A stretch of DNA of 6,816 nucleotides from the NCBI GenBank assembly GCA_905204385.1, contig CAJKZL010000161.1:1-6816 (forward strand), in the 5' to 3' direction. A model generated the notes under the pieces. It was not told the DNA's origin and did not search any database. It saw only the letters and a list, made by a program, of their open reading frames with translations. The position numbers and the translations under genes are program-made. Origin of the DNA: an uncultured Odoribacter sp. Lineage in GTDB: Bacteria; Bacteroidota; Bacteroidia; Bacteroidales; Marinifilaceae. Positions 1 to 6,816 of the stretch are shown piece after piece; position 1 is the stretch's first letter; every line of letters begins with the position of its first letter.

Positions 1-398
1 TACCTGCCTTTACTCAAGGGGGTAGATATCTGTAAGCGAGTCCGTACAATTCGGGATATACCGGTTTCTCTCTCCGTTGCCATGAATACCAAGGTGTAGT
101 TGTTCGCCTCTAATGCCAAATGATAATTCAACTGACGGGTATGGCAAATCGTATCCAGGGTAGCGCCTTGTCCGGGCTTTATGATCCCCCACCAATATTC
201 ATATTCTACATCCGAAGGAATGACAACCGGATTGATTCTCAGAGTATCGATCAGAGCGATACCGTTATAGGATTCTTCGATACTATCAATTGTGACTTCA
301 AAAGTATCTTTGTAGTCATAATTGCCTTTGTCTTCATAACAGCCAATCAAAATATTAGCCCATAGAAAAATACTGCTAATAATGATTATGTATTTCAT
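1..398 (-). CDS. PKD-like family surface lipoprotein (5' part; C-terminus beyond left edge)
   Basis: This gene starts at the ATG complementary to 396-398 and stays open to the left edge, giving 132 residues with no stop. The product begins MKYIIIISSIFLWANILIGC, a lipoprotein signal peptide with lipobox LIGC and the acylated Cys at residue 20. The mature protein starts YEDKGNYDY, a motif I recognise from PKD-like family lipoproteins encoded downstream of SusC/SusD/DUF4843 genes. Residues of about 33-125 look like an immunoglobulin-like (PKD-type) beta domain: a DTLRINPVV strand, the aromatic EYEYWWGI strand, then NYTLVFMATERETGISR and a TRLQISTP strand. Family members usually run to several hundred residues, so most of the protein is outside the window. 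It is probably an accessory lipoprotein of the SusCD complex; its molecular role is unknown. It follows the DUF4843 gene after 103 bp, much wider than the other gaps between the Sus-type genes. No clear Shine-Dalgarno site is visible. The family call is from memory of motifs, not a search. Confidence 0.85.
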   Translation of the reverse strand, partial: MKYIIIISSIFLWANILIGCYEDKGNYDYKDTFEVTIDSIEESYNGIALIDTLRINPVVIPSDVEYEYWWGIIKPGQGATLDTICHTRQLNYHLALEANNYTLVFMATERETGISRIVRTRLQISTPLSKGR

Positions 399-432
399 AA
401 TAAGTAGTTTGTCAAGATTAATTACACATTCC

Positions 433-492
433 GATATTTTTTTGAGCTGTAGACGAAAAGTCTACGAAAATATCAAATAAGTCCATAGACTT
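433..492 (-). other. Structured intergenic RNA: two hairpins with an alternative pairing
   Basis: The gap between the DUF4843 stop and the PKD-like start contains inverted repeats. Hairpin A pairs 449-454 (GTAGAC) with 460-465 (GTCTAC) around a 5-nt loop. It is extended beyond an asymmetric internal loop by 433-440 (GATATTTT) pairing with 467-474 (AAAATATC). Hairpin B pairs 479-483 (AAGTC) with 488-492 (GACTT) around a 4-nt loop. In the transcript, 484-492 can instead pair with 458-466: nine pairs, one of them G-U, which excludes both local hairpins. Neither hairpin is followed by a U-tract in the direction of transcription, so a plain intrinsic terminator is unlikely. Possible roles are RNA processing, differential mRNA stability, or attenuation of the last gene. 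The repeats are directly visible; any function is inference. Confidence 0.45.
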
Positions 493-501
493 AGGTTCAT
501 T

Positions 502-1326
502 TTAATAAATAGGAAAAGTGATCGGTTCACTGTTCGGGTCATCCTGTTTTTCCCGCATAGGAGCTTTGCCGGTTGCCAAATTGACGGGATCGGAATTATA
601 AGCATCCAATGCTTTTTTCAATTTATCCTGGATATAAAGTAACTCAGCATAGTCGGTTATAATTCTGTTATACCACTGATCTGTCAATTTCTCCTGTATC
701 ACTTCAAACATAAATTCGTGTTTCCGTGTGCTGTATTTTCCGAAGTAATAAGTTTCCACGTGAGATGTCCAAAATGCCGGTCGGCTTAACTTATCGGAGA
801 AGATAATGGTCCCTGACAGATGTTCCTTTTCTCCCAAAGCAAAATCTTGGGTCGCTTTCAATTTCAGGCATAAACGGTATTCTTCTGTGGTCAGGCTGGT
901 ATCCCGCAATAAAATAACCGGGACTTCGAGTGTCACCATATGAGGAGGGATTACCAACAACGGTTCCATTTCAGCATCGTCCATGGCTATATAATGAATT
1001 CCCGGAACCGCTTTATGAGGTTTCTCCGTCACAATAGAGTCGGTTAAATTCCCTTTGTTGTCATATAAGTATTTTACGTCGTATTCGCTGATTTGCTCCA
1101 ATGCTATTTTACGGGGGCTATCTGCTGGATAACCGCTTGTATTGACGGTCAGAAAAACCGTATCCCGGGTAATGGATTTATCTTTATACAAGAAATCGGT
1201 TCTGATTTCTTTTTCCTCATCCATTTGAATTCTTGCTATGTCATCAAAAAACGTGTACTTGGATTTTTCACATCCTCCTGAAATAGGAATCAGCAAGAGA
1301 ATAAGGTATATGTATTTATTTTTCAT
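502..1326 (-). CDS. DUF4843 domain-containing lipoprotein
   Basis: The gene encodes a 274-residue predicted lipoprotein. The N-terminus is MKNKYIYLILLLIPISGGC, with lipobox SGGC and the acylated Cys at residue 19. The mature part looks all-beta. Residues 54-79 carry a strand pattern (RDTVFLTVNTSGYP...RKIALEQ), 107-115 read VPGIHYIAM, and 149-185 hold EYRLCLKLKATQDFA followed by GTIIFSDKLSRPAFW. This layout, and the SDKL..P.W motif ahead of a helical C-terminal third, is what I recall for DUF4843 proteins, which are normally encoded right after a SusD-type gene. The full length is typical. The biochemical function is unknown; it probably sits on the outer membrane with SusC/SusD. The start lies 12 bp after the susD-like stop, without a recognisable Shine-Dalgarno, which suggests cotranscription and possibly translational coupling. 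The ATG is supported because it begins exactly at the positively charged n-region of the signal peptide. The family name is from motif memory. Confidence 0.88.
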   Translation of the reverse strand: MKNKYIYLILLLIPISGGCEKSKYTFFDDIARIQMDEEKEIRTDFLYKDKSITRDTVFLTVNTSGYPADSPRKIALEQISEYDVKYLYDNKGNLTDSIVTEKPHKAVPGIHYIAMDDAEMEPLLVIPPHMVTLEVPVILLRDTSLTTEEYRLCLKLKATQDFALGEKEHLSGTIIFSDKLSRPAFWTSHVETYYFGKYSTRKHEFMFEVIQEKLTDQWYNRIITDYAELLYIQDKLKKALDAYNSDPVNLATGKAPMREKQDDPNSEPITFPIY

Positions 1327-1338
1327 AGGATTATAACT

Positions 1339-2760
1339 TTATTTTATGTGATTGATTTCCTTGGTGGGTAGCGGAATAACATACGCTTGTGTATCGCCCG
1401 GGTCTACAGCCCATAAAATATCGGTAACCGCCAGTCTTTTATAAGCGTAAAACGCTTGCCCTTCACCATAAAATTCCTTGTTGTACTGTTCTATGAGAAT
1501 ATTTCTTAACTGATATTCATCCTGTAAAGTAACAAGCGGGATATCTCTGGACAAGCAATATTCCCTGTACAATTCATTTGCTTCAGCCAACGTCCCGCAT
1601 TCCATAGCGATCAGATACATTTCAGACAGACGTAATAAAGGAAGCTGATTCAATGTGCTGTTTTCATCTTTTTGCAGGAATTTGGTAATCGTATAGACGG
1701 ACGACATGTCTTCCTTTTTGTATTCTTTCCATAACGACAGACGGATATCCGTAGTTCCGGCCTCATATAATTGGGGAACTACGATATTTTTTTTCCTGGC
1801 ATAATATGCAGAAGTCGTGAAATTGCTTTTTGCCTTGTCGTACAGCTTATAATCATAAATTGCCATGATATGTTCGCACGAAAAAGAAAAATCTTCTTTG
1901 GTAATATCTTCTGAAGACCCTAACCAAAAAATGGAATATTTTTCACTATCCGTAGCATCGATGACTTCTTTAGCACAAGCACAAGCTTTTGTCTTATTTT
2001 CCTCTCCGCCCATCCACAGGTAAAAACGTGCTTCCAAAGCCTTGATCGCATAATAGTTAAATCGGAGTTGCCTTGCTTTTAAAAAATCGGCTGCCTGAAT
2101 ATACAATATCACCAATATTGTATTTTCAGCCCGGACCGGGTCATACGGTTTCATAAGATTCTCTGCTGCCAGTATATCCTCTTCCAGGAATCCGGTATAT
2201 TCGTTGTAAGTATGATGAGGGTGGTACTGTATCGAGACGGTACGCACATAAGGTAAAACCACCGAATTGCCCGGATTTTCCGGCATGGGACCGAAAAGTC
2301 TCAGCAGATCGAGATGGCAATAAGCCCGTATTGCCAAAGCTTCTCCTTTGATGATATTATACATCCCTTGCTCGAAAATACTTTCTTGTCCTTCTATATG
2401 CTCCAATAACATATTGGCCGAAGAGATACTTTTGTAAAGTTGCGCATAGATATCCGAAAAATAGCTTTGCACCGACTCATCGATGTAATTATAGCGGGAA
2501 ATCTTTTCCTGAGGACTTTCCGCAGCATAGTCCCAATGCTGAGCAAGGTATTCCACCGTCCCGAACATCAGTTCCCGGCCATATACACTATTGCTTTTCA
2601 AATCCAGATACACTCCGGTCAACACTTCCTGAAACCCTTGTTGGCTTGCATACATGTCCTTCAGGTTCATCTCTGTTTGGGGTTGTAAGTCCAGCCAGTC
2701 ATTGCAAGACGATAATCCTGCCATCAAACAGCTTATCAAGATATAAAACTTATATTTCAT
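1339..2760 (-). CDS. RagB/SusD family nutrient-uptake outer-membrane lipoprotein
   Basis: This 473-residue SusD-type protein is the surface lid that binds substrate and hands it to the SusC barrel. It starts MKYKFYILISCLMAGLSSC, with lipobox LSSC and the acylated Cys at residue 19, then NDWLDLQPQTE, the family's usual mature start. Residues 35-55 (DMYASQQGFQEVLTGVYLDL) and 139-158 (GEALAIRAYCHLDLLRLFGP) are the hallmark SusD N-terminal helices with a TPR-like fold. Residues of about 233-250 (FNYYAIKALEARFYLWMG) form the next TPR-like helix. The C-terminal region has LPLLRLSEMYLIAMEC, the EFYGEGQAFYAYKRL segment, and the closing YVIPLPTKEI motif typical of full-length family members. Nothing appears truncated. 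The gene begins 15 bp after the susC-like stop, and AGGA at about 8 nt before the ATG is a plausible weak Shine-Dalgarno. The ligand cannot be predicted: residues of the binding face are not conserved across the family, and no enzyme gene is in view. Confidence 0.96.
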   Translation of the reverse strand: MKYKFYILISCLMAGLSSCNDWLDLQPQTEMNLKDMYASQQGFQEVLTGVYLDLKSNSVYGRELMFGTVEYLAQHWDYAAESPQEKISRYNYIDESVQSYFSDIYAQLYKSISSANMLLEHIEGQESIFEQGMYNIIKGEALAIRAYCHLDLLRLFGPMPENPGNSVVLPYVRTVSIQYHPHHTYNEYTGFLEEDILAAENLMKPYDPVRAENTILVILYIQAADFLKARQLRFNYYAIKALEARFYLWMGGEENKTKACACAKEVIDATDSEKYSIFWLGSSEDITKEDFSFSCEHIMAIYDYKLYDKAKSNFTTSAYYARKKNIVVPQLYEAGTTDIRLSLWKEYKKEDMSSVYTITKFLQKDENSTLNQLPLLRLSEMYLIAMECGTLAEANELYREYCLSRDIPLVTLQDEYQLRNILIEQYNKEFYGEGQAFYAYKRLAVTDILWAVDPGDTQAYVIPLPTKEINHIK

Positions 2761-2775
2761 CGCTAATCCTATTTA

Positions 2776-5700
2776 TTAAAACGTTGCACTTAAGGTAAAA
2801 GAAAATTGCCGGGAAAAGGGATATAAAGTACCGCGTTCTTGTTTTATCGTCGATATACGGAATACGTCGGAGATGTCTCCTTTCAAAGTCAGGTAATGCA
2901 TCCCGAGATGATGCCGGAGCCATTTGTTATTCCGGAACTCATAGGTAATATTTATATTCTGACAATTAAAAGTGGCTTCATCCTCGACAAACCGGGACGT
3001 AGCGTAGGTAGGAGTCGTTATTTTGATCCCTTTGAAAAAAGTCCTGTCCCCGGGTTCTTTCCAACGGTCGTCATATACCCGTTTATCGACATTATATTTT
3101 TTATCGGCATTTTCAACACGGTTGATCAAGGTCTCGTTATACTGTTGTCCGCCCCATTCATATCCGAACGAAACATTGGCGGACAAATTTCTCCAACGGA
3201 ACATCGTATTGAGATTGCCCCGGTATTTTGGTTCCTTGATGCCACAGAAAACCCGGTCTTCTGCATCCCAGGTGTAAGTGATTTCTCCATTCTGCTTATG
3301 ATAGAGTTCTTTACCGTTGCTCGGATCGATCCCCAAAGAAGGCACCACGTAGATAGAGTTTGAAGACTCTCCTTCTTTCCATACGGTATTGGGGGTTGTT
3401 CCCTTGCTCAATAACAAACTCTCATTGGCTTCCTTCATCGCCTCGGACAATTTAATAATCTTGTCGTCATTCCGTACCAAGGATCCTGTAACCGACCAAA
3501 TCATTTCCCGTTCGGTATCCCGCAAAATAAAGGCACTCAACCGTATTTCCAAACCTTTGTTTTCTAATTCTCCGATATTGCTTTTGTAGCTGGGATAACC
3601 GTTAGAAAGCGGTAATTCTAAGGAAGACAATAAACCCCGCGTCCTTTCCAGATATACATCTCCTACCAGGCTGATCCGGTTATTGAGGATATTCAATTCC
3701 AAACCGGCATTGTATTTGAGGGTCTTTTGCCATTCCAGATTCGGGTTGGCTAAAGCCTTCATCTGCGATCCCATCCATTGATAATAGCGGTCATTCAGTA
3801 CATAGGTATAGGTTGCCATAGCCTCATAGGCGGTAAAATTGTTAGAACCGGTTTCACCGACGGATCCCCTGATTTTCAATCGGTCGATAAGATTCACGTT
3901 GCTCATAAAATTTTCTCTGTGTATGTTCCAGCCGATACCCGCCGACCAAAAAGGAGCAAAACGACGGTCTGAACCATACAAAGAGGAACCGTCCGTACGG
4001 AAAGAAGCATCTACAAAATAACGATCTTCAAAAGAATAACTGATATTTCCCACCACCCCGACACGTCTGCTGCGCGATTCGTTACCGGACGGTTTACCTT
4101 CTTTAGGATAAGCCATGGCTACCGGCAGAAAATCCATGGAACCACTAGGGAAACCCTCCACTGAAAACGCATAATTATAATACTTATAATCCTCCAAATC
4201 AGCATTTACCCCAGCATAGACACTGTGTTTCTCCGCAAATACTTTAGAATAATTGGCTGTCAGCGATACATTATACCGTAATGTCTTACCGGTCGAATAG
4301 TCATAACTACCTTTCCGGAAGTAACTCTCGCTATTGTAAGAGGCAAATTCCGTATGTTCTGGTGGAAGATATTTATCACTATTGTCTGTCTGGCTATATA
4401 TGCCGAAATTTCCCCGCAAGGTGAAATCTTGTACCGGCTTCCATTCTATAGAAAAATTGTTCGTAATATTGGTATAATCTTTAGTATCCTTGGTGTTCAA
4501 TGTTGCATTATAGAGGGGATTGCCCGGATATTCCCCATTCCAATATTCCCGGTCTTCATCAAAAAATTTTTTTAGATTACCATTCTCATCGGTCGGTGTC
4601 CAATAGGGATTCAGTTTCACATACTCATCGAAGGTACCGTAGGGTGACTCCTGCGATTTATTCAAACTAATGGTAAGGCTATTGCGGAAAATCAGATTAG
4701 AGGTTTTGTACGAAAGATTAATGCCCCCATTGAAATTATCCCGAAAAGATTCTTTCATTACGCCCGCAATGTGATTATATTGTACGGTTGCTGAGTACCG
4801 GAAAGCCTGGTCCCCACCTTCCAATTTCAGATTATGACGGTGTCCCATTCCTACCCGAAGGGGTTTCGATAACCAATAAGTATTCACCCCTCTTTCTACT
4901 TGCTGTAAGATACTGTTATATTTTTCCCATAAGTCCAAATTGTAATCCGGGCGTTTATATGGATCTTCATAATATCCCGAGCGCCGTTCCAGATCCAGCT
5001 TCTCGCGGGCATCCAATACCTGGTAATCGCTCAGGTCCGGAACCTCTATATTCAAACTTCCGGTATAGGTCAGTTTCAGCTTTCCCGCTTCCGGCTCTTT
5101 TGTCTCGATCACCACTACGCCGTTTGCCCCTCGTGAACCATAAATCGCCGTCGCCGAAGCATCTTTCAGCAAGGTAATGCTCTTTACTTCATTGTCATCC
5201 AGATCCATCATCCGCTGTAATGTAATCTCGAAACCATCCATGATAATTAGCGGTGTATTCAGCTCTGCGCGGCTCTCGCTTTGCAACTGGTCGATGTCCG
5301 GCATATTTGCCGCACCACGAATCTGAATTTCAGGCAGCTTGTTCGGATTAGAACCCCATTCGTTATTCTCCAGAATATTAAACGACGGATCGATATTTCT
5401 CAAGGAGGTCAATATATTCCGGTTACCGAAACTCTTTAATTCTTTCTCTGTAATGACCGATACCGCTCCGGTATAACTTTCTTTCGACTTCGAGAAAATA
5501 CCTGTCACCACCACTTCGTCTATTTCAGTTACATTTTCTTCCATCACGATCTTCAACTCTTGTTCGCCGCGATAGACCACTTCCTGTGTCTTCATCCCGA
5601 TAAACGAAAATACCAGTATCGGATCGGATCCTGCCGGTAAGGTCAATTCGTAATATCCATTATTATCCGATACGACACCGATAGTGGTGCCCTTGATTCT

Positions 5701-6150
5701 TACCGTTACGCCAGGAAGACGGACTGCTTTTGTATCCGTCACATGGCCTTTGATTACCATCTTTTCCTGTGGAATGGCTGGAATGGCTTTCTTTACTACA
5801 ATCTGGTCTTTTTCGAGTACGTAAGTTAAACCGAGGGGACGGAGTAATTCGTCCAGCACTTCACGGACATCTGTTTTCCGGGCCTTCACCTTTACCCGCC
5901 CTTTAGATTCGATCATGGCGGTATTGTACAAAAATTTCAGTCCGGTTTGATTTTCAATGTGGCTGAATACCTCGGTCAGGGGAGTTTCCTCCATTTTCAG
6001 GTCGAGCATATACTGTTGGGAGTAGACTTCCGCCCGGATTCCACCCGCTAGTATAAGCATGAAGACTAATACACATTTCATTTTTCTGCAAAGTTGTTGC
6101 CAGAAACCGGAATCTTTCCATTCCGGTAGCAAGCGATTGTTTTTTTTCAT
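2776..6150 (-). CDS. SusC/RagA family TonB-linked outer-membrane transporter with N-terminal STN signalling domain
   Basis: This 1124-residue TonB-dependent transporter imports a large nutrient across the outer membrane together with its SusD partner. Domains in order: a charged extension (1-23); a signal peptide with hydrophobic core at about 26-38 and likely cleavage near IRA-EVYSQ (40/41); an STN (secretin/TonB short N-terminal) domain at about 48-119; a carboxypeptidase-regulatory-like beta domain at about 132-205 (IKGHVTD...GYYELTLP...SFIGM); the TonB-box-like EIDEVVVTG at 209-217; a plug at about 218-351 with the SusC signature LLKDASATAIYGSRGANGVV; and the beta-barrel, ending in the terminal aromatic of FSFTLSATF. 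The STN domain and the upstream FecR gene together mark a transporter that also signals to an ECF sigma factor. The plug variant with GFEITLQRMMDLD resembles SusC proteins that I recall paired with DUF4843 and PKD-like lipoproteins. The ATG at 6148-6150 follows an A/T-rich leader; Met24 (ATG complementary to 6079-6081) is an alternative start nearer the signal peptide. The reading frame is intact. The substrate is unknown. Confidence 0.97.
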   Translation of the reverse strand: MKKNNRLLPEWKDSGFWQQLCRKMKCVLVFMLILAGGIRAEVYSQQYMLDLKMEETPLTEVFSHIENQTGLKFLYNTAMIESKGRVKVKARKTDVREVLDELLRPLGLTYVLEKDQIVVKKAIPAIPQEKMVIKGHVTDTKAVRLPGVTVRIKGTTIGVVSDNNGYYELTLPAGSDPILVFSFIGMKTQEVVYRGEQELKIVMEENVTEIDEVVVTGIFSKSKESYTGAVSVITEKELKSFGNRNILTSLRNIDPSFNILENNEWGSNPNKLPEIQIRGAANMPDIDQLQSESRAELNTPLIIMDGFEITLQRMMDLDDNEVKSITLLKDASATAIYGSRGANGVVVIETKEPEAGKLKLTYTGSLNIEVPDLSDYQVLDAREKLDLERRSGYYEDPYKRPDYNLDLWEKYNSILQQVERGVNTYWLSKPLRVGMGHRHNLKLEGGDQAFRYSATVQYNHIAGVMKESFRDNFNGGINLSYKTSNLIFRNSLTISLNKSQESPYGTFDEYVKLNPYWTPTDENGNLKKFFDEDREYWNGEYPGNPLYNATLNTKDTKDYTNITNNFSIEWKPVQDFTLRGNFGIYSQTDNSDKYLPPEHTEFASYNSESYFRKGSYDYSTGKTLRYNVSLTANYSKVFAEKHSVYAGVNADLEDYKYYNYAFSVEGFPSGSMDFLPVAMAYPKEGKPSGNESRSRRVGVVGNISYSFEDRYFVDASFRTDGSSLYGSDRRFAPFWSAGIGWNIHRENFMSNVNLIDRLKIRGSVGETGSNNFTAYEAMATYTYVLNDRYYQWMGSQMKALANPNLEWQKTLKYNAGLELNILNNRISLVGDVYLERTRGLLSSLELPLSNGYPSYKSNIGELENKGLEIRLSAFILRDTEREMIWSVTGSLVRNDDKIIKLSEAMKEANESLLLSKGTTPNTVWKEGESSNSIYVVPSLGIDPSNGKELYHKQNGEITYTWDAEDRVFCGIKEPKYRGNLNTMFRWRNLSANVSFGYEWGGQQYNETLINRVENADKKYNVDKRVYDDRWKEPGDRTFFKGIKITTPTYATSRFVEDEATFNCQNINITYEFRNNKWLRHHLGMHYLTLKGDISDVFRISTIKQERGTLYPFSRQFSFTLSATF

Positions 6151-6194
6151 AAATTTGTTGTGTTAAAACGATTTATAATTGTTTATACAAGTGG

Positions 6195-6225
6195 CAACCG
6201 GTTCTTGTGCAAGAAGAGCCGGTTG
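6195..6225 (-). other. Intergenic hairpin between fecR-like and susC-like genes
   Basis: Two 12-nt arms, 6195-6206 (CAACCGGTTCTT) and 6214-6225 (AAGAGCCGGTTG), are complementary at 11 of 12 positions around a 7-nt loop. The left arm itself contains the palindrome AACCGGTT (6196-6203). The hairpin lies 6 bp after the FecR stop codon and 44 bp before the susC-like start. In the direction of the genes it is followed by CCACTTGTATAAAC, not a U-tract, so it is not a canonical intrinsic terminator for them. The T-rich flank lies on the other side and would suit a plus-strand transcript, for which no gene is seen. It could cause partial termination, mark an RNA processing site, or protect an mRNA end, letting the transporter be expressed at a level different from the regulator. 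The structure is visible; its role is inference. Confidence 0.5.
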
Positions 6226-6231
6226 TTTATT

Positions 6232-6816
6232 TTATTTCTTACTGACCGTAATTTTTTTGCCCTGTACATCGAAGCGAAGCTCGTCCATCAATTCAAAGGT
6301 GTGCAAGACCTCCTCGATGGTGGCATGCCGGGCTATCTTACCGGTGTAAAGGATGTTGCTCAATGTTGGGTCGGTATAATGCACTTCGAACAAATACCAT
6401 CTGCCGAGGGTTTTCATTACCTGGCCGAGGGGTTGTTTGTGGAAAGCAAACACTCCGTCTTTCCACAAAGTATAATAGCTTGCCTCTACTTTTTGCTGGG
6501 TGAGAGTTTGCCGGATGTTGTCATAGCTGCCTTGTTCCCCAGGTGTTAAAATCAATTCTTTACCGATATCGGTCTGTTTCATGGCTACTGCGCCCTGTAC
6601 TAATGTGACCACTTCGCGCGCTTCTTCCGGGTAGGCCATTACGTTAAAAGAAGTTCCCAGTACTTTTACCGCTGTATGTTTCAGGTATACCCGAAAAGGA
6701 GAGGTAGTGTCGCGGGCCACATCGAAATAGGCTTCACCGCTGAGGTATATCCGCCGATCCTGGCAAGGAATAAAATATTCGGGAAAACGCACCCGCCTTC
6801 CGTCCTTCAGTAAAAC
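6232..6816 (-). CDS. FecR family anti-sigma regulator (3' part; N-terminus beyond right edge)
   Basis: The last 194 residues of a FecR-type protein are visible and the frame is open to the right edge. A GTG at 6790-6792 is an internal Val codon, not the start, because coding similarity continues upstream of it as VLLKDGRR. Visible residues of about 23-79 carry the FecR core (RRIYLSGEAYFDV, then HTAVKVLGTSFNVMAY and VTLVQGAVAM). Residues 90-97 give the LTPGEQGS turn, and about 115-192 form the C-terminal DUF4974 region (YTLWKDGVFAFHKQPLGQVMKTL ... VHYTDP ... LYTGKIARHATIEEVL ... ITVSKK). FecR proteins span the inner membrane: a short cytoplasmic part holds an ECF sigma factor and the periplasmic part senses the STN domain of the partner transporter. 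The cytoplasmic and membrane parts, and a probable sigma gene, lie outside the window. An oddity is that DGRRV is joined directly to RFPEYF, where relatives normally have WLNxxSxL in between, so about eight residues appear to be missing. Its neighbour downstream is the STN-bearing SusC gene, its likely signalling partner. Confidence 0.94.
   Translation of the reverse strand, partial: VLLKDGRRVRFPEYFIPCQDRRIYLSGEAYFDVARDTTSPFRVYLKHTAVKVLGTSFNVMAYPEEAREVVTLVQGAVAMKQTDIGKELILTPGEQGSYDNIRQTLTQQKVEASYYTLWKDGVFAFHKQPLGQVMKTLGRWYLFEVHYTDPTLSNILYTGKIARHATIEEVLHTFELMDELRFDVQGKKITVSKK

Noticed and set aside
413..420. TAATCTTG (minus strand) as a Bacteroides-type -7 promoter element for the PKD-like gene
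   Set aside because: It differs from TAnnTTTG at one position, has no clear TTTG-type -33 box at the right distance, and would leave a leader of only a few bases before the ATG.
449..465. GTAGAC/GTCTAC hairpin as an intrinsic terminator after the DUF4843 gene
   Set aside because: In the direction of transcription it is followed by AGCTCAAAAAAA rather than a U-tract, so the terminator pattern is not met.
2839..3363. 174-codon open frame on the plus strand
   Set aside because: It lies wholly inside the susC-like gene on the opposite strand, has no signal, domain or ribosome-binding site that I recognise, and the opposing frame has unmistakable SusC-family sequence.
4788..5177. 129-codon plus-strand open frame, proline- and serine-rich
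   Set aside because: It is antisense to the SusC plug and early barrel, and its composition is what the reverse complement of that coding sequence would give. No promoter or start context supports it.
6160..6549. 129-codon plus-strand open frame spanning the fecR-susC gap
   Set aside because: It is antisense to the conserved C-terminal region of FecR and runs through the intergenic hairpin, with no family resemblance.
6790..6792. GTG as the start codon of the FecR gene
   Set aside because: The frame continues upstream without a stop as VLLKDGRR, matching the FecR domain, and a start here would remove the anti-sigma and membrane parts. The codon is read as internal Val.

Overview
The window reads as one minus-strand block of Bacteroidota genes. 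It holds a FecR-type anti-sigma regulator (3' part only), a SusC/RagA-type TonB-dependent outer-membrane transporter, a RagB/SusD-type surface lipoprotein, a DUF4843-type lipoprotein, and the 5' part of a PKD-like family lipoprotein. The phylum assignment rests on the SusC/SusD pair, the SusC-type plug and TonB-box motifs, A-rich or weak ribosome-binding regions, and three lipoprotein signal peptides in a row. The long pre-signal extension of the SusC protein, its N-terminal STN domain, and the SusC-SusD-DUF4843-PKD order resemble what I recall from gut Bacteroidales, especially Bacteroides and Odoribacteraceae (Odoribacter/Butyricimonas). The family-level guess is inference only.

Layout, in transcription order (right to left). 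The fecR-like gene enters from beyond the right edge and stops at 6232. An 81-bp gap with a strong hairpin (6195-6225) follows. The susC-like gene runs 6150-2776, then after 15 bp the susD-like gene runs 2760-1339, and after 12 bp the DUF4843 gene runs 1326-502. A wider, structured gap (399-501) comes next, and the PKD-like lipoprotein gene runs from 398 out of the left edge. No gene was found on the plus strand, and there is no RNA gene, insertion sequence, CRISPR array or stretch over 300 bp without a gene.

How they probably work together. SusC is the TonB-driven barrel and SusD its substrate-capturing lid. The DUF4843 and PKD-like proteins are probably extra lipoproteins of the same outer-membrane or surface complex. 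The STN domain at the start of the mature SusC can report transporter occupancy to the periplasmic part of FecR, which would control an ECF sigma factor expected just upstream, outside the window. No glycosidase, lyase, peptidase or sulfatase lies in view, so the substrate cannot be assigned.

Most worth a second look: mutually exclusive RNA foldings in the DUF4843-PKD gap; an apparent loss of about eight residues in the otherwise well conserved DGxRVWLN segment of FecR; and the unassigned substrate of this four-gene uptake module. Nothing here is clearly a new type of system.
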